Positions 16,377 to 22,546 of a DNA stretch of 32,569 nt are shown one piece after another. Position numbers and translations under genes: made by a program. A model generated the notes under the pieces. The model was not told the origin of the DNA. It was given only the letters and a program-made list of their open reading frames with translations, and made no database searches. Position 1 is the first letter of the stretch. Every line of letters begins with the position of its first letter. Where the stretch lies: positions 1 through 32,569 of the forward strand of contig JADHWN010000022.1 of NCBI GenBank assembly GCA_016783455.1, read 5' to 3'. This DNA comes from Candidatus Bathyarchaeota archaeon. Its GTDB lineage: Archaea; Thermoproteota; Bathyarchaeia; TCS64.

Positions 16377-16402
16377 TAACCCCGCTCTCCAACTGGCTAA
16401 TT

Positions 16403-16420
16403 ATTGGTATCCATACCAAT
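16403..16420. promoter_or_regulatory. Operator palindrome, copy 1 (ATTGGT-N6-ACCAAT)
   Basis: ATTGGTATCCATACCAAT has perfect 8-bp arms around CC. On the leftward strand it directly follows the TATA-like cttatatt (about 16419-16426) and lies 27 bp before ATG 16376, a position suited to repression. The second copy at 17544-17561 differs at three central positions. Confidence 0.65.
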
Positions 16421-16503
16421 ATAAGCAGAGAGGTATCCCTGCAAACGTCGGGAAGAACTCCCATTAAACTGAGTTAGAGCATCGTCTCCGACGACACCCT
16501 AGC

Positions 16504-17244
16504 TTATTTGGTGACGAACGCTTCCCTCGTCAGCGGGTCGCCAGGCCCAGCGTTCTCCATCCAGTCTTCGTATTGCTGCGTGATGTCGTCTTCTGTGAGG
16601 CCTATCTCGGCGAGTGCCTCCTGCATCTCAGCTTCATTCTTTGTGAGGGGTGTGCGGGCTTGAACCTCCCTGGCCTCCGCTTCAGCTTTGATGAGCTCTG
16701 GGTCTCCGCTCTTACGCATGTTCTTAATGTCTTTCTTGACTGTTGATGTATTCACTCTGAGGTTTTCGGCGATGTAGCGTGTAGCCATGTTCGTGGCGAT
16801 GAGGTCAAGTAGTCTGGGGCGTCTTACCTCCCTTTTTGAGATTGCAGCTTTTGCAGGGGAGAGATGTTCGCTACTCTGTTCGACTGTGATCCTGTCGCTC
16901 TTCAACAATTCGCTGACGTATCTTGAAAGAGTGGACGAGGAGACCCCTGTTTTGCTGACCAAGTCCCAGGGCTGGATGTTGGGGTTGTCTTTCATAAGTC
17001 GAATGATTATCCGTTTCTTCAGCTCCTTTTTTGCGCCGGCGGGACCGGGTGCGACGCGCAGTGTTTTTCCGTGTCCTGTCAGGTAGCCTTGTCGCCTCAG
17101 CTCTGTCCGGTCCTTCTCCACCGTCGAAGTTGAGACATGGAGCTCCTGTGCGAGGTCTTTGACTGTGAGTGTGAGATCCTTCTTTATCATTGTGAGCAGC
17201 CGTTTCCTCCGACTCCTAGGTGTTTGCTTCGTCAATGTTGACAC
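16504..17244 (-). CDS. DNA-binding protein with three tandem HTH segments (246 aa)
   Basis: From GTG 17244 the product has three helix-turn-helix segments: LTVKDLAQELHVSTSTVEKD (about 26-45), IQPWDLVSKTGVSSSTLSRY (about 90-109) and MATRYIAENLRVNTSTVKKD (about 153-172). Between the first two is a basic linker. The C-terminal 70 residues are acidic and helical (LTKNEAEMQEALAEIGLTED). The repeated VSTSTVEKD / VNTSTVKKD turn shows that the HTH units are related. It is the largest regulator of element A and might be its master regulator or a replication initiator, but neither is shown. It follows a small gene by 11 bp in the same direction. Confidence 0.75.
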   Translation of the reverse strand: MSTLTKQTPRSRRKRLLTMIKKDLTLTVKDLAQELHVSTSTVEKDRTELRRQGYLTGHGKTLRVAPGPAGAKKELKKRIIIRLMKDNPNIQPWDLVSKTGVSSSTLSRYVSELLKSDRITVEQSSEHLSPAKAAISKREVRRPRLLDLIATNMATRYIAENLRVNTSTVKKDIKNMRKSGDPELIKAEAEAREVQARTPLTKNEAEMQEALAEIGLTEDDITQQYEDWMENAGPGDPLTREAFVTK

Positions 17245-17255
17245 CTTCAGGATGG

Positions 17256-17441
17256 TTATGCCTGGGCGGCCTCTTCCAAGGCCTCGAGCCGCTTTTTGAG
17301 ATCGTCCAGGTCCGTATCCCTGAGAAGCTGGCTTGATGTTTTGATTGCGTTAACCATGATCCGGCCCCACTTCATCTTTTCCGGAATAGTGGTGTTCTTA
17401 GTATCGATCTTGAATGTGCACAATTCGATGAGGCCGTTCAA
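17256..17441 (-). CDS. Small helical protein with uncertain start (61 aa from TTG)
   Basis: From TTG 17441 the protein has 61 residues, NGLIELCTFKIDTKNTTIPE and a helical acidic end, LDDLKKRLEALEEAAQA. In the same frame, coding-like basic sequence (SKKSRKRQPKIRGQRRLSRSK) continues upstream to a TAG at 17526-17528. Four codons before that lies an ATG at 17540, exactly where a leaderless start is expected from the TATA box at 17559-17567. So the gene either starts downstream on a non-ATG codon or contains an early in-frame TAG. No family recognised. Confidence 0.55.
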   Translation of the reverse strand: MNGLIELCTFKIDTKNTTIPEKMKWGRIMVNAIKTSSQLLRDTDLDDLKKRLEALEEAAQA

Positions 17442-17543
17442 CCTGGACAGAGCCTTCGACCTAGAAAGCCGACGCTGACCCCTTATTTTCGGCTGCCTTT
17501 TCCGGCTCTTTTTAGAATCCCCCGTCTAATTGACCCCCATATC

Positions 17544-17561
17544 ATTGGTCCCCACACCAAT
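17544..17561. promoter_or_regulatory. Operator palindrome, copy 2 (ATTGGT-N6-ACCAAT)
   Basis: ATTGGTCCCCACACCAAT matches copy 1 at 15 of 18 positions, with identical outer hexamers. It overlaps the TATA-like aataaaaat (17559-17567, read leftward) of the promoter for 17256 and probably 16504. Shared placement in two promoters supports a common repressor. Confidence 0.65.
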
Positions 17562-17632
17562 AAAAATCCTAGGGAAAACCACGCCCCCGGGAGGCCTAAT
17601 ATCCCCCCATGGAGGCGAATGGTAACATTATT

Positions 17633-17908
17633 TTATTTTGATGGTTGGGCTGCGTTTGCTTGAAGCCTTCTGAGCTCCCGTGTGATGAACGTCACCGTTT
17701 TACTGTACTCATCGATGTCGGCCTCCAGCTCCGATGATTCTAGGAGGTTGAGTCGATCCATGGCAGCCCATAACTCGACCTCGTCCGGGTAGAATCCTTT
17801 AACCTTCTCGACAAGCTCCTCCAGCCTCACCTCCGGTGTCGGTTTTTCAGCATTAATGAGCTCCAGGTTCCTAAGCCTTCGCTCGATCTCCCTCGACAAG
17901 AATCTCAC
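17633..17908 (-). CDS. Small helical hypothetical protein (91 aa)
   Basis: Starts at GTG 17908, overlapping the upstream stop (GTGA). The 91 residues are predicted helical, MRFLSREIERRLRNLELINA, EELVEKVKGFYPDEVELWAAM and a last helix TVTFITRELRRLQAN. No family recognised. It is the last gene of a three-gene leftward run (18728 to 17633) joined by 4-bp overlaps, so its expression is probably tied to the RHH gene at the head. Confidence 0.65.
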   Translation of the reverse strand: MRFLSREIERRLRNLELINAEKPTPEVRLEELVEKVKGFYPDEVELWAAMDRLNLLESSELEADIDEYSKTVTFITRELRRLQANAAQPSK

Positions 17909-18156
17909 CTCGTTTTAAACGCGCGCCTGTTCTCCTCAGCCGACTCCGCGTACATCTTCTCCATGATCCTCTTGAAGACGGGGAGATCCTCTTCGTCGAT
18001 GAATGGGGTCCTCTCGTGCTGGATTAGCATATGAAGAAGCCCCGTCAGCATCAGGGATTTAGGGAAGTCTGGATAGAAGGCGCTGACGTCGACACCCTTA
18101 CTCTCGAGGTATTTGATTATCTCACGTGCGAGTCTGCGTCTTTCCTCCACTGTCAT
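17905..18156 (-). CDS. Small hypothetical protein (83 aa)
   Basis: ATG 18156 overlaps the stop of the upstream gene (ATGA). The 83 residues begin MTVEERRRLAREIIKYLESK and have a mid part FYPDFPKSLMLTGLLHMLIQ and an acidic to basic C-terminus. The spacing of hydrophobic residues suggests a compact helical protein. No family recognised. Confidence 0.65.
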   Translation of the reverse strand: MTVEERRRLAREIIKYLESKGVDVSAFYPDFPKSLMLTGLLHMLIQHERTPFIDEEDLPVFKRIMEKMYAESAEENRRAFKTR

Positions 18157-18728
18157 GACCTGGACATCTCCTTGAACACTGCATCTCTGACGTCTACCTG
18201 CAGAGGCCCCGGGACGTCCACGCGCCTTATTGCCTCGTAGACGGGCCCAAGCTGTGTGCCACGTGGCACAGGGAGCTCCGCCAGGACCCTCTCAGCCCAG
18301 GCCTCCACATCAGCCTCCTGTTGTATAGACAACACCTGAAGAGGGACGGGGTCCATCATCCTGCGCGGCCGAAGTCTCCGCTCGATGCGCATGGTCCCGA
18401 TCTCCACCTTCACCTCAGGTCTATTGCTTACAGTTAGACCCGGGGTTAACCCCGAACCTTCAGGTAAACCTTTCATGCCTTTATGAGCCTCCACAACAGC
18501 CACCATAAACCCCTCAATCGGATTACAAATAGACCCGTATAAATCCCTCGCAGCACCCCGGAACCGATTATAAAGCTCCTTATCAACCCGCACACCCATC
18601 ACAACCCGCTCATTCCCCCACACACCTTTACCGTGAGTCCTAACTACAGGGTTAACCCGGGGTACAACTGTAGAAATATCTGTGTCGTGGGGGAGGTCAC
18701 CGTCATGTTTTTGAGTGTCTTCAGTCAA
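18153..18728 (-). CDS. Ribbon-helix-helix-like protein heading a three-gene run (191 aa)
   Basis: From TTG 18728 the frame gives 191 residues. After a polar N-terminus, VVMGVRVDKELYNRFRGAAR and DLYGSICNPIEGFMVAVVEA (about 42-83) fit a ribbon-helix-helix: a strand with alternating residues then two helices, a fold used by many archaeal repressors. The C-terminal half is unassigned. Two related 26-bp palindromic motifs lie inside this gene in opposite orientation. The promoter region just upstream contains a long hairpin (18747-18780) and a TATA-like ttaaaaac at about 18784-18791. A role as repressor binding these motifs is an inference. Confidence 0.65.
   Translation of the reverse strand: MTEDTQKHDGDLPHDTDISTVVPRVNPVVRTHGKGVWGNERVVMGVRVDKELYNRFRGAARDLYGSICNPIEGFMVAVVEAHKGMKGLPEGSGLTPGLTVSNRPEVKVEIGTMRIERRLRPRRMMDPVPLQVLSIQQEADVEAWAERVLAELPVPRGTQLGPVYEAIRRVDVPGPLQVDVRDAVFKEMSRS
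18428..18453 (-). repeat. 26-bp motif with gggttaaccc core, copy 1
   Basis: On the leftward strand this reads with a gggttaaccc palindrome at its start followed by cgggt and aactgta. It matches the copy at 18648-18673 on the other strand at 21 of 26 positions. It also contains the perfect 14-bp palindrome cggggttaaccccg (18441-18454). It lies in coding sequence, in a different reading context from copy 2. Confidence 0.65.
18648..18673 (+). repeat. 26-bp motif with gggttaaccc core, copy 2
   Basis: gggttaaccc, then ggggt, then aactgta, in inverted orientation to copy 1 about 195 bp away. It lies 55 bp inside the N-terminal part of the RHH-like gene. Since the two copies encode unrelated peptides, the conservation is probably at the DNA level. 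Confidence 0.65.
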
Positions 18729-18911
18729 TTATTTCACAGCGGTTTCGGGGACGGTCAACGGTCGGCGCCTTGCCGTCCCCATGTTTTTAACCTTTCAGTT
18801 TTCACCTCTTATTTTGAGTGTGGAGCCGGGGCGTTGGACGACTGGTTAGGTGTTCGAAGCACCCCGGCCCCTATGCTGAGATCTGGTGGGCGCCTAGATC
18901 TCTGCACCATG
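18729..18911. other. Gap with hairpins between two leftward gene runs
   Basis: No gene is supported here. Besides the inverted repeat at 18747-18780, it holds gccgggg/ccccggc (18825-18831/18862-18868) and gagatct/agatctc (18878-18884/18896-18902), all perfect. The second lies 10 bp after the stop of the small charged gene. They could end the upstream transcript or form a leader of the next operon. Confidence 0.45.
18747..18780. other. Long inverted repeat ahead of the RHH-like gene
   Basis: ggggacgg (18747-18754) and ccgtcccc (18773-18780) are perfect 8-bp complements separated by 18 bp. It lies 19 bp upstream of the leftward TTG start, between it and a TATA-like element, so it would be in or at the start of the leader. 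It may be an operator or a leader hairpin. Confidence 0.5.
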
Positions 18912-19073
18912 CTACTCCTCTTTCTTCTCGGGTTTTCTCTCGTCGTAGATGACTCGACCGAGTTCCTCGCCTAGGGGGAGGCCTACGTAGAACTCGTGTC
19001 CACTATGGCCTTCAGGCATCAGCTCCAGGTCGTCCCGGATTGTGCGATCTCGGGCTCTCCCCTTTCGCTCCAT
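18912..19073 (-). CDS. Small charged protein (53 aa)
   Basis: ATG 19073 overlaps the upstream stop (TGATG). The 53 residues begin MERKGRARDRTIRDDLELMP, then EGHSGHEFYVGLPLGEELGR, and end with a charged KPEKKEE. Coupling by overlap and a natural composition support it. No family recognised. Two hairpins (18825-18868 and 18878-18902) lie just beyond its stop. Confidence 0.65.
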   Translation of the reverse strand: MERKGRARDRTIRDDLELMPEGHSGHEFYVGLPLGEELGRVIYDERKPEKKEE

Positions 19074-19543
19074 CACACCACCCCCGGGCGCCGCCTCCCC
19101 CAGGCCTGATTGTTGAAGGCATCGGAGGCGAAGGGGACCCCTCTGTCCTCAACCTGATGCAGGATCCCTTCGCTGAGAACGCCGCCGCCGTCGATTGTGT
19201 GGCCATGCATGGTGTACCCAAGCTTCTCGTAGAGGGTGGCCTGCGTTTTCTTGATTCTGTCATGGGCTTCTCCGATGAAGATGCCGGTGTTGAACATTCT
19301 CAACTGTGAGTCTGAAAGGCCCTGTACGTAGGCTATCCGGCTGGGGTTGTCGCGCCAGCCAGCCTGCATCATTCTGATCTGAATCCTGAGCTCGTTTTCG
19401 ATTCGCCATCGTTTATCCGGGGGGTAGATGAGCCCAATCCTGTCGATGAGTTCATCCTTTGACAGTTCGCTCATGTCTTCAGCCCTCAACGCCTTATCGA
19501 GTTCGTCTGCTGAGAGTTTGCGGAGTTCCTCTATGTCAGCCAT
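19073..19543 (-). CDS. Hypothetical protein, helical N-terminus (156 aa)
   Basis: A 156-residue protein from ATG 19543. It opens with MADIEELRKLSADELDKALR and SELSKDELIDRIGLIYPPDK, a pattern like SAP-type or other short helix pairs (L-S-x-D-E-L). It continues with helices NELRIQIRMMQAGW, SRIAYVQGLSDSQL and GEAHDRIKKTQATLYEKLGY. No catalytic motif or membrane segment is seen and I recognise no family. It is 2 bp from the upstream gene and overlaps the downstream one, so it is the middle of a three-gene run. Confidence 0.7.
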   Translation of the reverse strand: MADIEELRKLSADELDKALRAEDMSELSKDELIDRIGLIYPPDKRWRIENELRIQIRMMQAGWRDNPSRIAYVQGLSDSQLRMFNTGIFIGEAHDRIKKTQATLYEKLGYTMHGHTIDGGGVLSEGILHQVEDRGVPFASDAFNNQAWGRRRPGVV

Positions 19544-19545
19544 CC

Positions 19546-19833
19546 TCAGCCCTCCCTCTTCAACCGCTCTCGCTCGAGCTGCGCTTTTCTGAAAATGTCT
19601 TCATCGAACCCCTCAACCCTGCGATGGTCGGTTCCGGTGTTCTCCGCGCGGACGTCGTGAGAAACCATCCTAGTCGGGCCCATCTGCAAGACGTCGAGGG
19701 CTGACCGAGGAGGGCGGCCCACTCTGCGCGGGGTCTCATTTATTCCAAGGGCCTCCAGTAAAACCTCGCGCCATGGCCGACCTCCCCTAGCCTCCGAGAC
19801 CTCGTGGTACTCCCTCTCGTCGACCTCAACCAC
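19546..19833 (-). CDS. Putative small DNA-binding protein, uncertain start (95 aa)
   Basis: GTG 19833 begins VEVDEREYHEVSEARGG, similar to the strand of a ribbon-helix-helix, then PWREVLLEALGINETPRRVG with an AT-hook-like RVGRPPRS. The C-terminus is charged, AQLERERLKREG. Upstream in the same frame is GAG GCC CTA GCA ATA CCA ACT ATT before a stop. A ggagg lies 8 nt before the ATA, better placed for it than for the GTG, so a rare ATA or ATT start is possible. A TATA-like element lies around 19897-19905 or 19877-19884. Confidence 0.6.
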   Translation of the reverse strand: MVEVDEREYHEVSEARGGRPWREVLLEALGINETPRRVGRPPRSALDVLQMGPTRMVSHDVRAENTGTDHRRVEGFDEDIFRKAQLERERLKREG

Positions 19834-19924
19834 AATAGTTGGTATTGCTAGGGCCTCCTAGATTCCTTCAGCTCTCTTAAAAGCCGTGTGGCTTCGATAT
19901 AAAACGAATCGGGTATTTTACTTC

Positions 19925-20132
19925 TTTTTTCATTCACGTCTGTGACTACTCTTTTCGTTCGGAGTTTAGTCACAGCCGTCTGTGAAGGGGTTCGACCAAA
20001 ACTGGTCCGGGCCCACGCCACTTATTGTACCGACATCCTAGTTAGCCGCGCGAGTGCGCGCTGGGAACTATGTAGTCCGCCCCCATGCGGCGGAAGGTTT
20101 CTACCATCCGGTCTGGGCCCACGCCCGTTTTT
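19925..20132 (+). ncRNA. Candidate structured RNA 2 of element A, with a direct repeat
   Basis: No gene is supported in the 370 bp between 19833 and 20204. This part holds several hairpins: ctgtgact/agtcacag (19940-19947/19968-19975) nested in ttcac/gtgaa (19933-19937/19982-19986), gacca/tggtc (19994-19998/20003-20007), gcgcg/cgcgc (20048-20052/20057-20061) and tccgcc/ggcgga (20076-20081/20089-20094). A 16-bp direct repeat, ggtc(c/t)gggcccacgcc, occurs at 20004-20019 and 20110-20125. gatataaaa at 19896-19904 is a plausible TATA and T5 at 20128-20132 a plausible end, which favours the + strand. An AT-rich promoter-like stretch at 20133-20165 could drive the opposite strand instead. Confidence 0.45.
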
Positions 20133-20203
20133 CTATATTAAAATATATAATAACAAATATTTAAATATGCTCTTTTAGCTGATAAAGTTGGCGCATTGCG
20201 CGC

Positions 20204-21304
20204 CTACTTCTTCAGGCCATCTAGGAACTTTAGAAACTTGTCTCGAACCTCTTTGTCCTCGAGGAGCCGTGTGAACTCCTCCTGGAATAAGCTCTGTTCG
20301 ATGGTCATCTTCTGGCCTAGGTTGATGTATTCCTCGTAGTGAGTCCGGTACTCCTCGAAGTATCGACTTTTGAGCTCCAGATATGCGAAGTCATTATTCG
20401 GGATCTTCTTCCCGGCGATGTACTTCCCCGTATTCAGCTTTCGAGCCCTCTCCCAGTCGTTGAGGAACCTCTTCCGGAAGCTGTGAGCGGAGACCTTGAT
20501 GCCCTCCTCTCTGAGGGGCTTCACGAGGCTCCAGATCGCCATCGTCATATTCTTCCGGCTCATCGGGCTTCCTATCTCCGTCCTCTCCTCCGTCTTGACC
20601 CTGTTACCGTCCTCGTCGGTGGTCCAGTGGTACATGCCCTTCTCTCTGAGGAAGATCGGCCCGGTCTCACGGCCTTTGATGTAGTTACTGATCGCCTCTA
20701 TCGCCTCCGGCCCCAAGCATACAGGTATAGCTACACCGGTCTTCCTGGAGGACAGGGGCTCCCTCCACGTTCTGAACTCTCGTCCTTTTTCCTCCACCTT
20801 CTTCGCGTTTCTGAAGTCCTCGACTGTGAGCTGAGCCACATCGGAGCACCTGAGCCCCGACTGGTCCAGGGTCAGTACGAGAGCTCGGAGTCTCTCTGAC
20901 ATGGGGAGGGCCAGCACTCGCCTGACCTCGTCAGTTCTGATCGTATCCTGTCCTCGGTATTGGACGGACTTGGTTCCACCGTTGATCTTTGGGAGCCCAT
21001 TCGCCTCAAGGAACTTGTTTATCGCCTTCCGGTAGTTCGAGGCCGTGTTCTTGTGGACCCCTCGTTCAATCATGCCATCGTAGAAGGCGACCCAGGCCTT
21101 CTTCATGGATAACCTCTCAGCGGTCTTCTCGCTTCGGCTCCACTTGAGGGCTAGATCGTACAGTTCCTGGGGGTCCGTGTTCATCTCCTCGCAGAAGGCC
21201 TTGAGGTAGCGCCGGTATCTGTTCCTTGTCTCGGGCACTAGCTCGATGAGCGCCTTCTCGAACTCCTCCATGGGCGTGCCGGCGCTGTAGCTCTTCAACT
21301 CCAT
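20204..21304 (-). CDS. Tyrosine recombinase (integrase) of element A
   Basis: A 366-residue integrase that would insert and excise the element at the 13-bp core. The N-terminal half is a SAM-like core-binding domain (YRRYLKAFCEE, NTASNYRKAINKFLEANGL). The catalytic half has LDQSGLRCSDVAQLTVEDF with Arg152, a SSRKTGVAIPV strand with Lys188, HSFRKRF with His274 and Arg277, and a late Tyr-rich ELKSRYFEEYRTHYEEY holding the nucleophile (Tyr323 is the best guess). All expected residues are present. It begins 48 bp from attR. A TATA-like ctttattaaag (about 21325-21335) is 25 bp upstream and overlaps the aaaggtatc arm at 21332-21340, so integrase binding may repress its own promoter. Confidence 0.92.
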   Translation of the reverse strand: MELKSYSAGTPMEEFEKALIELVPETRNRYRRYLKAFCEEMNTDPQELYDLALKWSRSEKTAERLSMKKAWVAFYDGMIERGVHKNTASNYRKAINKFLEANGLPKINGGTKSVQYRGQDTIRTDEVRRVLALPMSERLRALVLTLDQSGLRCSDVAQLTVEDFRNAKKVEEKGREFRTWREPLSSRKTGVAIPVCLGPEAIEAISNYIKGRETGPIFLREKGMYHWTTDEDGNRVKTEERTEIGSPMSRKNMTMAIWSLVKPLREEGIKVSAHSFRKRFLNDWERARKLNTGKYIAGKKIPNNDFAYLELKSRYFEEYRTHYEEYINLGQKMTIEQSLFQEEFTRLLEDKEVRDKFLKFLDGLKK

Positions 21305-21351
21305 GGTTAGGCCTATGGGTCCATCTTTAATAAAGGTATCGTCCGATTATT

Positions 21352-21364
21352 TGTTCTGCACCGA
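21352..21364 (+). other. attR core of element A
   Basis: Second copy of TGTTCTGCACCGA. To its right the deacylase gene resumes in frame with DGIVLGK; to its left is element DNA with the integrase promoter. Joining 12992 to 21365 restores an uninterrupted frame through M-F-C-T-D-G. Confidence 0.88.
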
Positions 21365-21710
21365 CGGCATCGTCCTTGGGAAGCCCCACCCGAGGGCCTA
21401 CGGTAGTTTCCCCAGGGTTCTCGGGAGGTACGTCAGGGATGGAGTCTTGGAACTTGAGGAGGCCGTAAGAAAGATGACCTCGCTACCAGCTGAGCGATTC
21501 GGCCTCCAGGGCAGGGGAGTCCTGAAGACTGGTGCCCACGCCGATATCACCATCTTCAACCCCGAGACCGTGATCGACACGGGTACCTACGAGGATCCCA
21601 TCCGGTTCCCAGAAGGCATTGAATACGTAATTGTGAATGGCAGAGTGACAGTAGACAGGGGAGTGCACACTGGTGAGAGGACGGGGATGGTGCTCCGCTC
21701 AGGATTCTAA
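21354..21710 (+). pseudogene. N-acyl-D-amino-acid deacylase-like gene, 3' part cut by element A
   Basis: The last 118 codons of the deacylase begun at 11776. The piece begins FCTDGIVLGKPHPRAYGSFP, then VLGRYVRDGVLELEEAVRKM, TSLPAERFGLQGRGVLKTGA, DITIFNPETVID and IEYVIVNGRVTVDRGVHTG, all typical of the family C-terminus, including the small beta domain. Joined to the 5' part it gives 520 residues, a usual length. An ATG at 21303 in element DNA is in frame and could produce a short chimera with 17 foreign residues, but it lacks most of the enzyme and is probably non-functional. Confidence 0.9.
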
Positions 21711-21814
21711 CGGATGTTCCTTGGCTAGACCATAATACTGGTTATGTCGAGACAGGTGCGGTCCTTGAATAGAATTATTAAGCCGTTCTGGAATTGAATG
21801 GAGAGTGAAACTTG

Positions 21815-22546
21815 ATGGATGACGCCATCGAAGTAGAGGCACTTGTGAAGCACTTCGGCAGCGTGGAGGCCCTGAAGGGCGCCAGCTTCTCTGTCAAGGA
21901 CCGTGAGATCTTCGGGCTCATAGGACCCAACGGCGCCGGGAAGACTACCGCCCTCAGGATCCTAAGCACCCTGATAAGCCCGACAGCTGGTTATGCCAAG
22001 GTGTTCGGCTTGGACGTCGTCAAGGAGCCTGTGAAGATCAGGGAGATGATCAGCTATCTCCCGGAGGAGGCCGGCGCCTACCAGAACCTCTCGGGCCATG
22101 AGTACCTCGAGTTCATGGCCGAGTTCTACGACAACGGTGATCGGAGCGCCGTGGATATGCTGGAGGAGGGGAAGTACATCTCCGGCCTCGAGGAGAGGCT
22201 GAATGACCGGGTGAAGGGCTACAGCAAGGGGATGAAGAGACGGCTCCTCCTCGCGAGGGCCCTGATGATGAAGCCCAGGCTGGCCATCCTCGACGAGCCC
22301 ACCTCGGGACTCGACGTCCTCCACGCGGTCCACGTCAGGCAGACCATAAGGGACTACGTCGACAAGCAAGGGGTAACCACATTGATCTCTAGCCACAACA
22401 TGCTAGAGGTGGAGTACCTCTGCCACCGCGTCGCCCTCATCGACGAGGGAGTGATTATAGCGGTGGGCACTCCCTCCGAGCTGATGGACAAGTTCAGTGC
22501 GGAGAACCTGGAGGAAGCCTTCATGGAGGCGACTAAGCTTGGGTAA
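21815..22546 (+). CDS. ABC transporter ATP-binding protein (ABC-2/NatA-like)
   Basis: A 243-residue nucleotide-binding subunit from ATG 21815 (a TTG one codon earlier is also possible). Motifs are Walker A GLIGPNGAGKTTALRI, the Q-loop region SYLPEEAGAYQNL, signature YSKGMKRRLLLARAL (variant of LSGGQ, as in many ABC-2 exporters), Walker B LAILDEPTSGLD and the H-loop ISSHNM. The permease overlaps its end by 8 bp, so they form one exporter, substrate unknown. A TATA-like attattaag lies at about 21774-21782. Confidence 0.92.
   Translation: MDDAIEVEALVKHFGSVEALKGASFSVKDREIFGLIGPNGAGKTTALRILSTLISPTAGYAKVFGLDVVKEPVKIREMISYLPEEAGAYQNLSGHEYLEFMAEFYDNGDRSAVDMLEEGKYISGLEERLNDRVKGYSKGMKRRLLLARALMMKPRLAILDEPTSGLDVLHAVHVRQTIRDYVDKQGVTTLISSHNMLEVEYLCHRVALIDEGVIIAVGTPSELMDKFSAENLEEAFMEATKLG

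Larger units (their letters stand above)
12980..21364. mobile_element. Element A: 8.4-kb integrative element inside the deacylase gene
   Basis: The element is bounded by the 13-bp repeat, has an intact tyrosine integrase reading inward from attR, and carries about 20 mostly small genes. One unit (1 copy of the repeat plus the insert) is 8372 bp. Rightward genes occupy 13281-16141 and leftward genes 16116-21304. I recognise no replication initiator, partition ATPase or capsid protein, so plasmid, satellite or virus remain open. The integrase gene is whole, so this is not the SSV type in which integration splits the integrase. Confidence 0.88.

Noticed and set aside
18825-18868. tRNA-like sequence: 7-bp gccgggg/ccccggc stem and a ttcgaag loop
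   Set aside because: Only 44 nt separate the ends, too short for D and anticodon arms, and the T-arm would have to share bases with the acceptor stem. It is kept only as a hairpin.
18633-18974. Rightward 113-residue open frame
   Set aside because: It is antisense to the RHH-like gene and to the small charged gene, crosses the hairpin region and has no protein-like pattern.
19942-20178. Rightward 78-residue open frame in the integrase-adjacent gap
   Set aside because: Composition follows the hairpins and the AT-rich end (a tail of Tyr, Ile, Lys, Asn). There is no ribosome binding site, and a noncoding role fits better.
20204-21304. SSV-type integration that splits the integrase gene
   Set aside because: The integrase has N-terminus, all catalytic boxes and stop within one side of the element. 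It is the host deacylase that is split.
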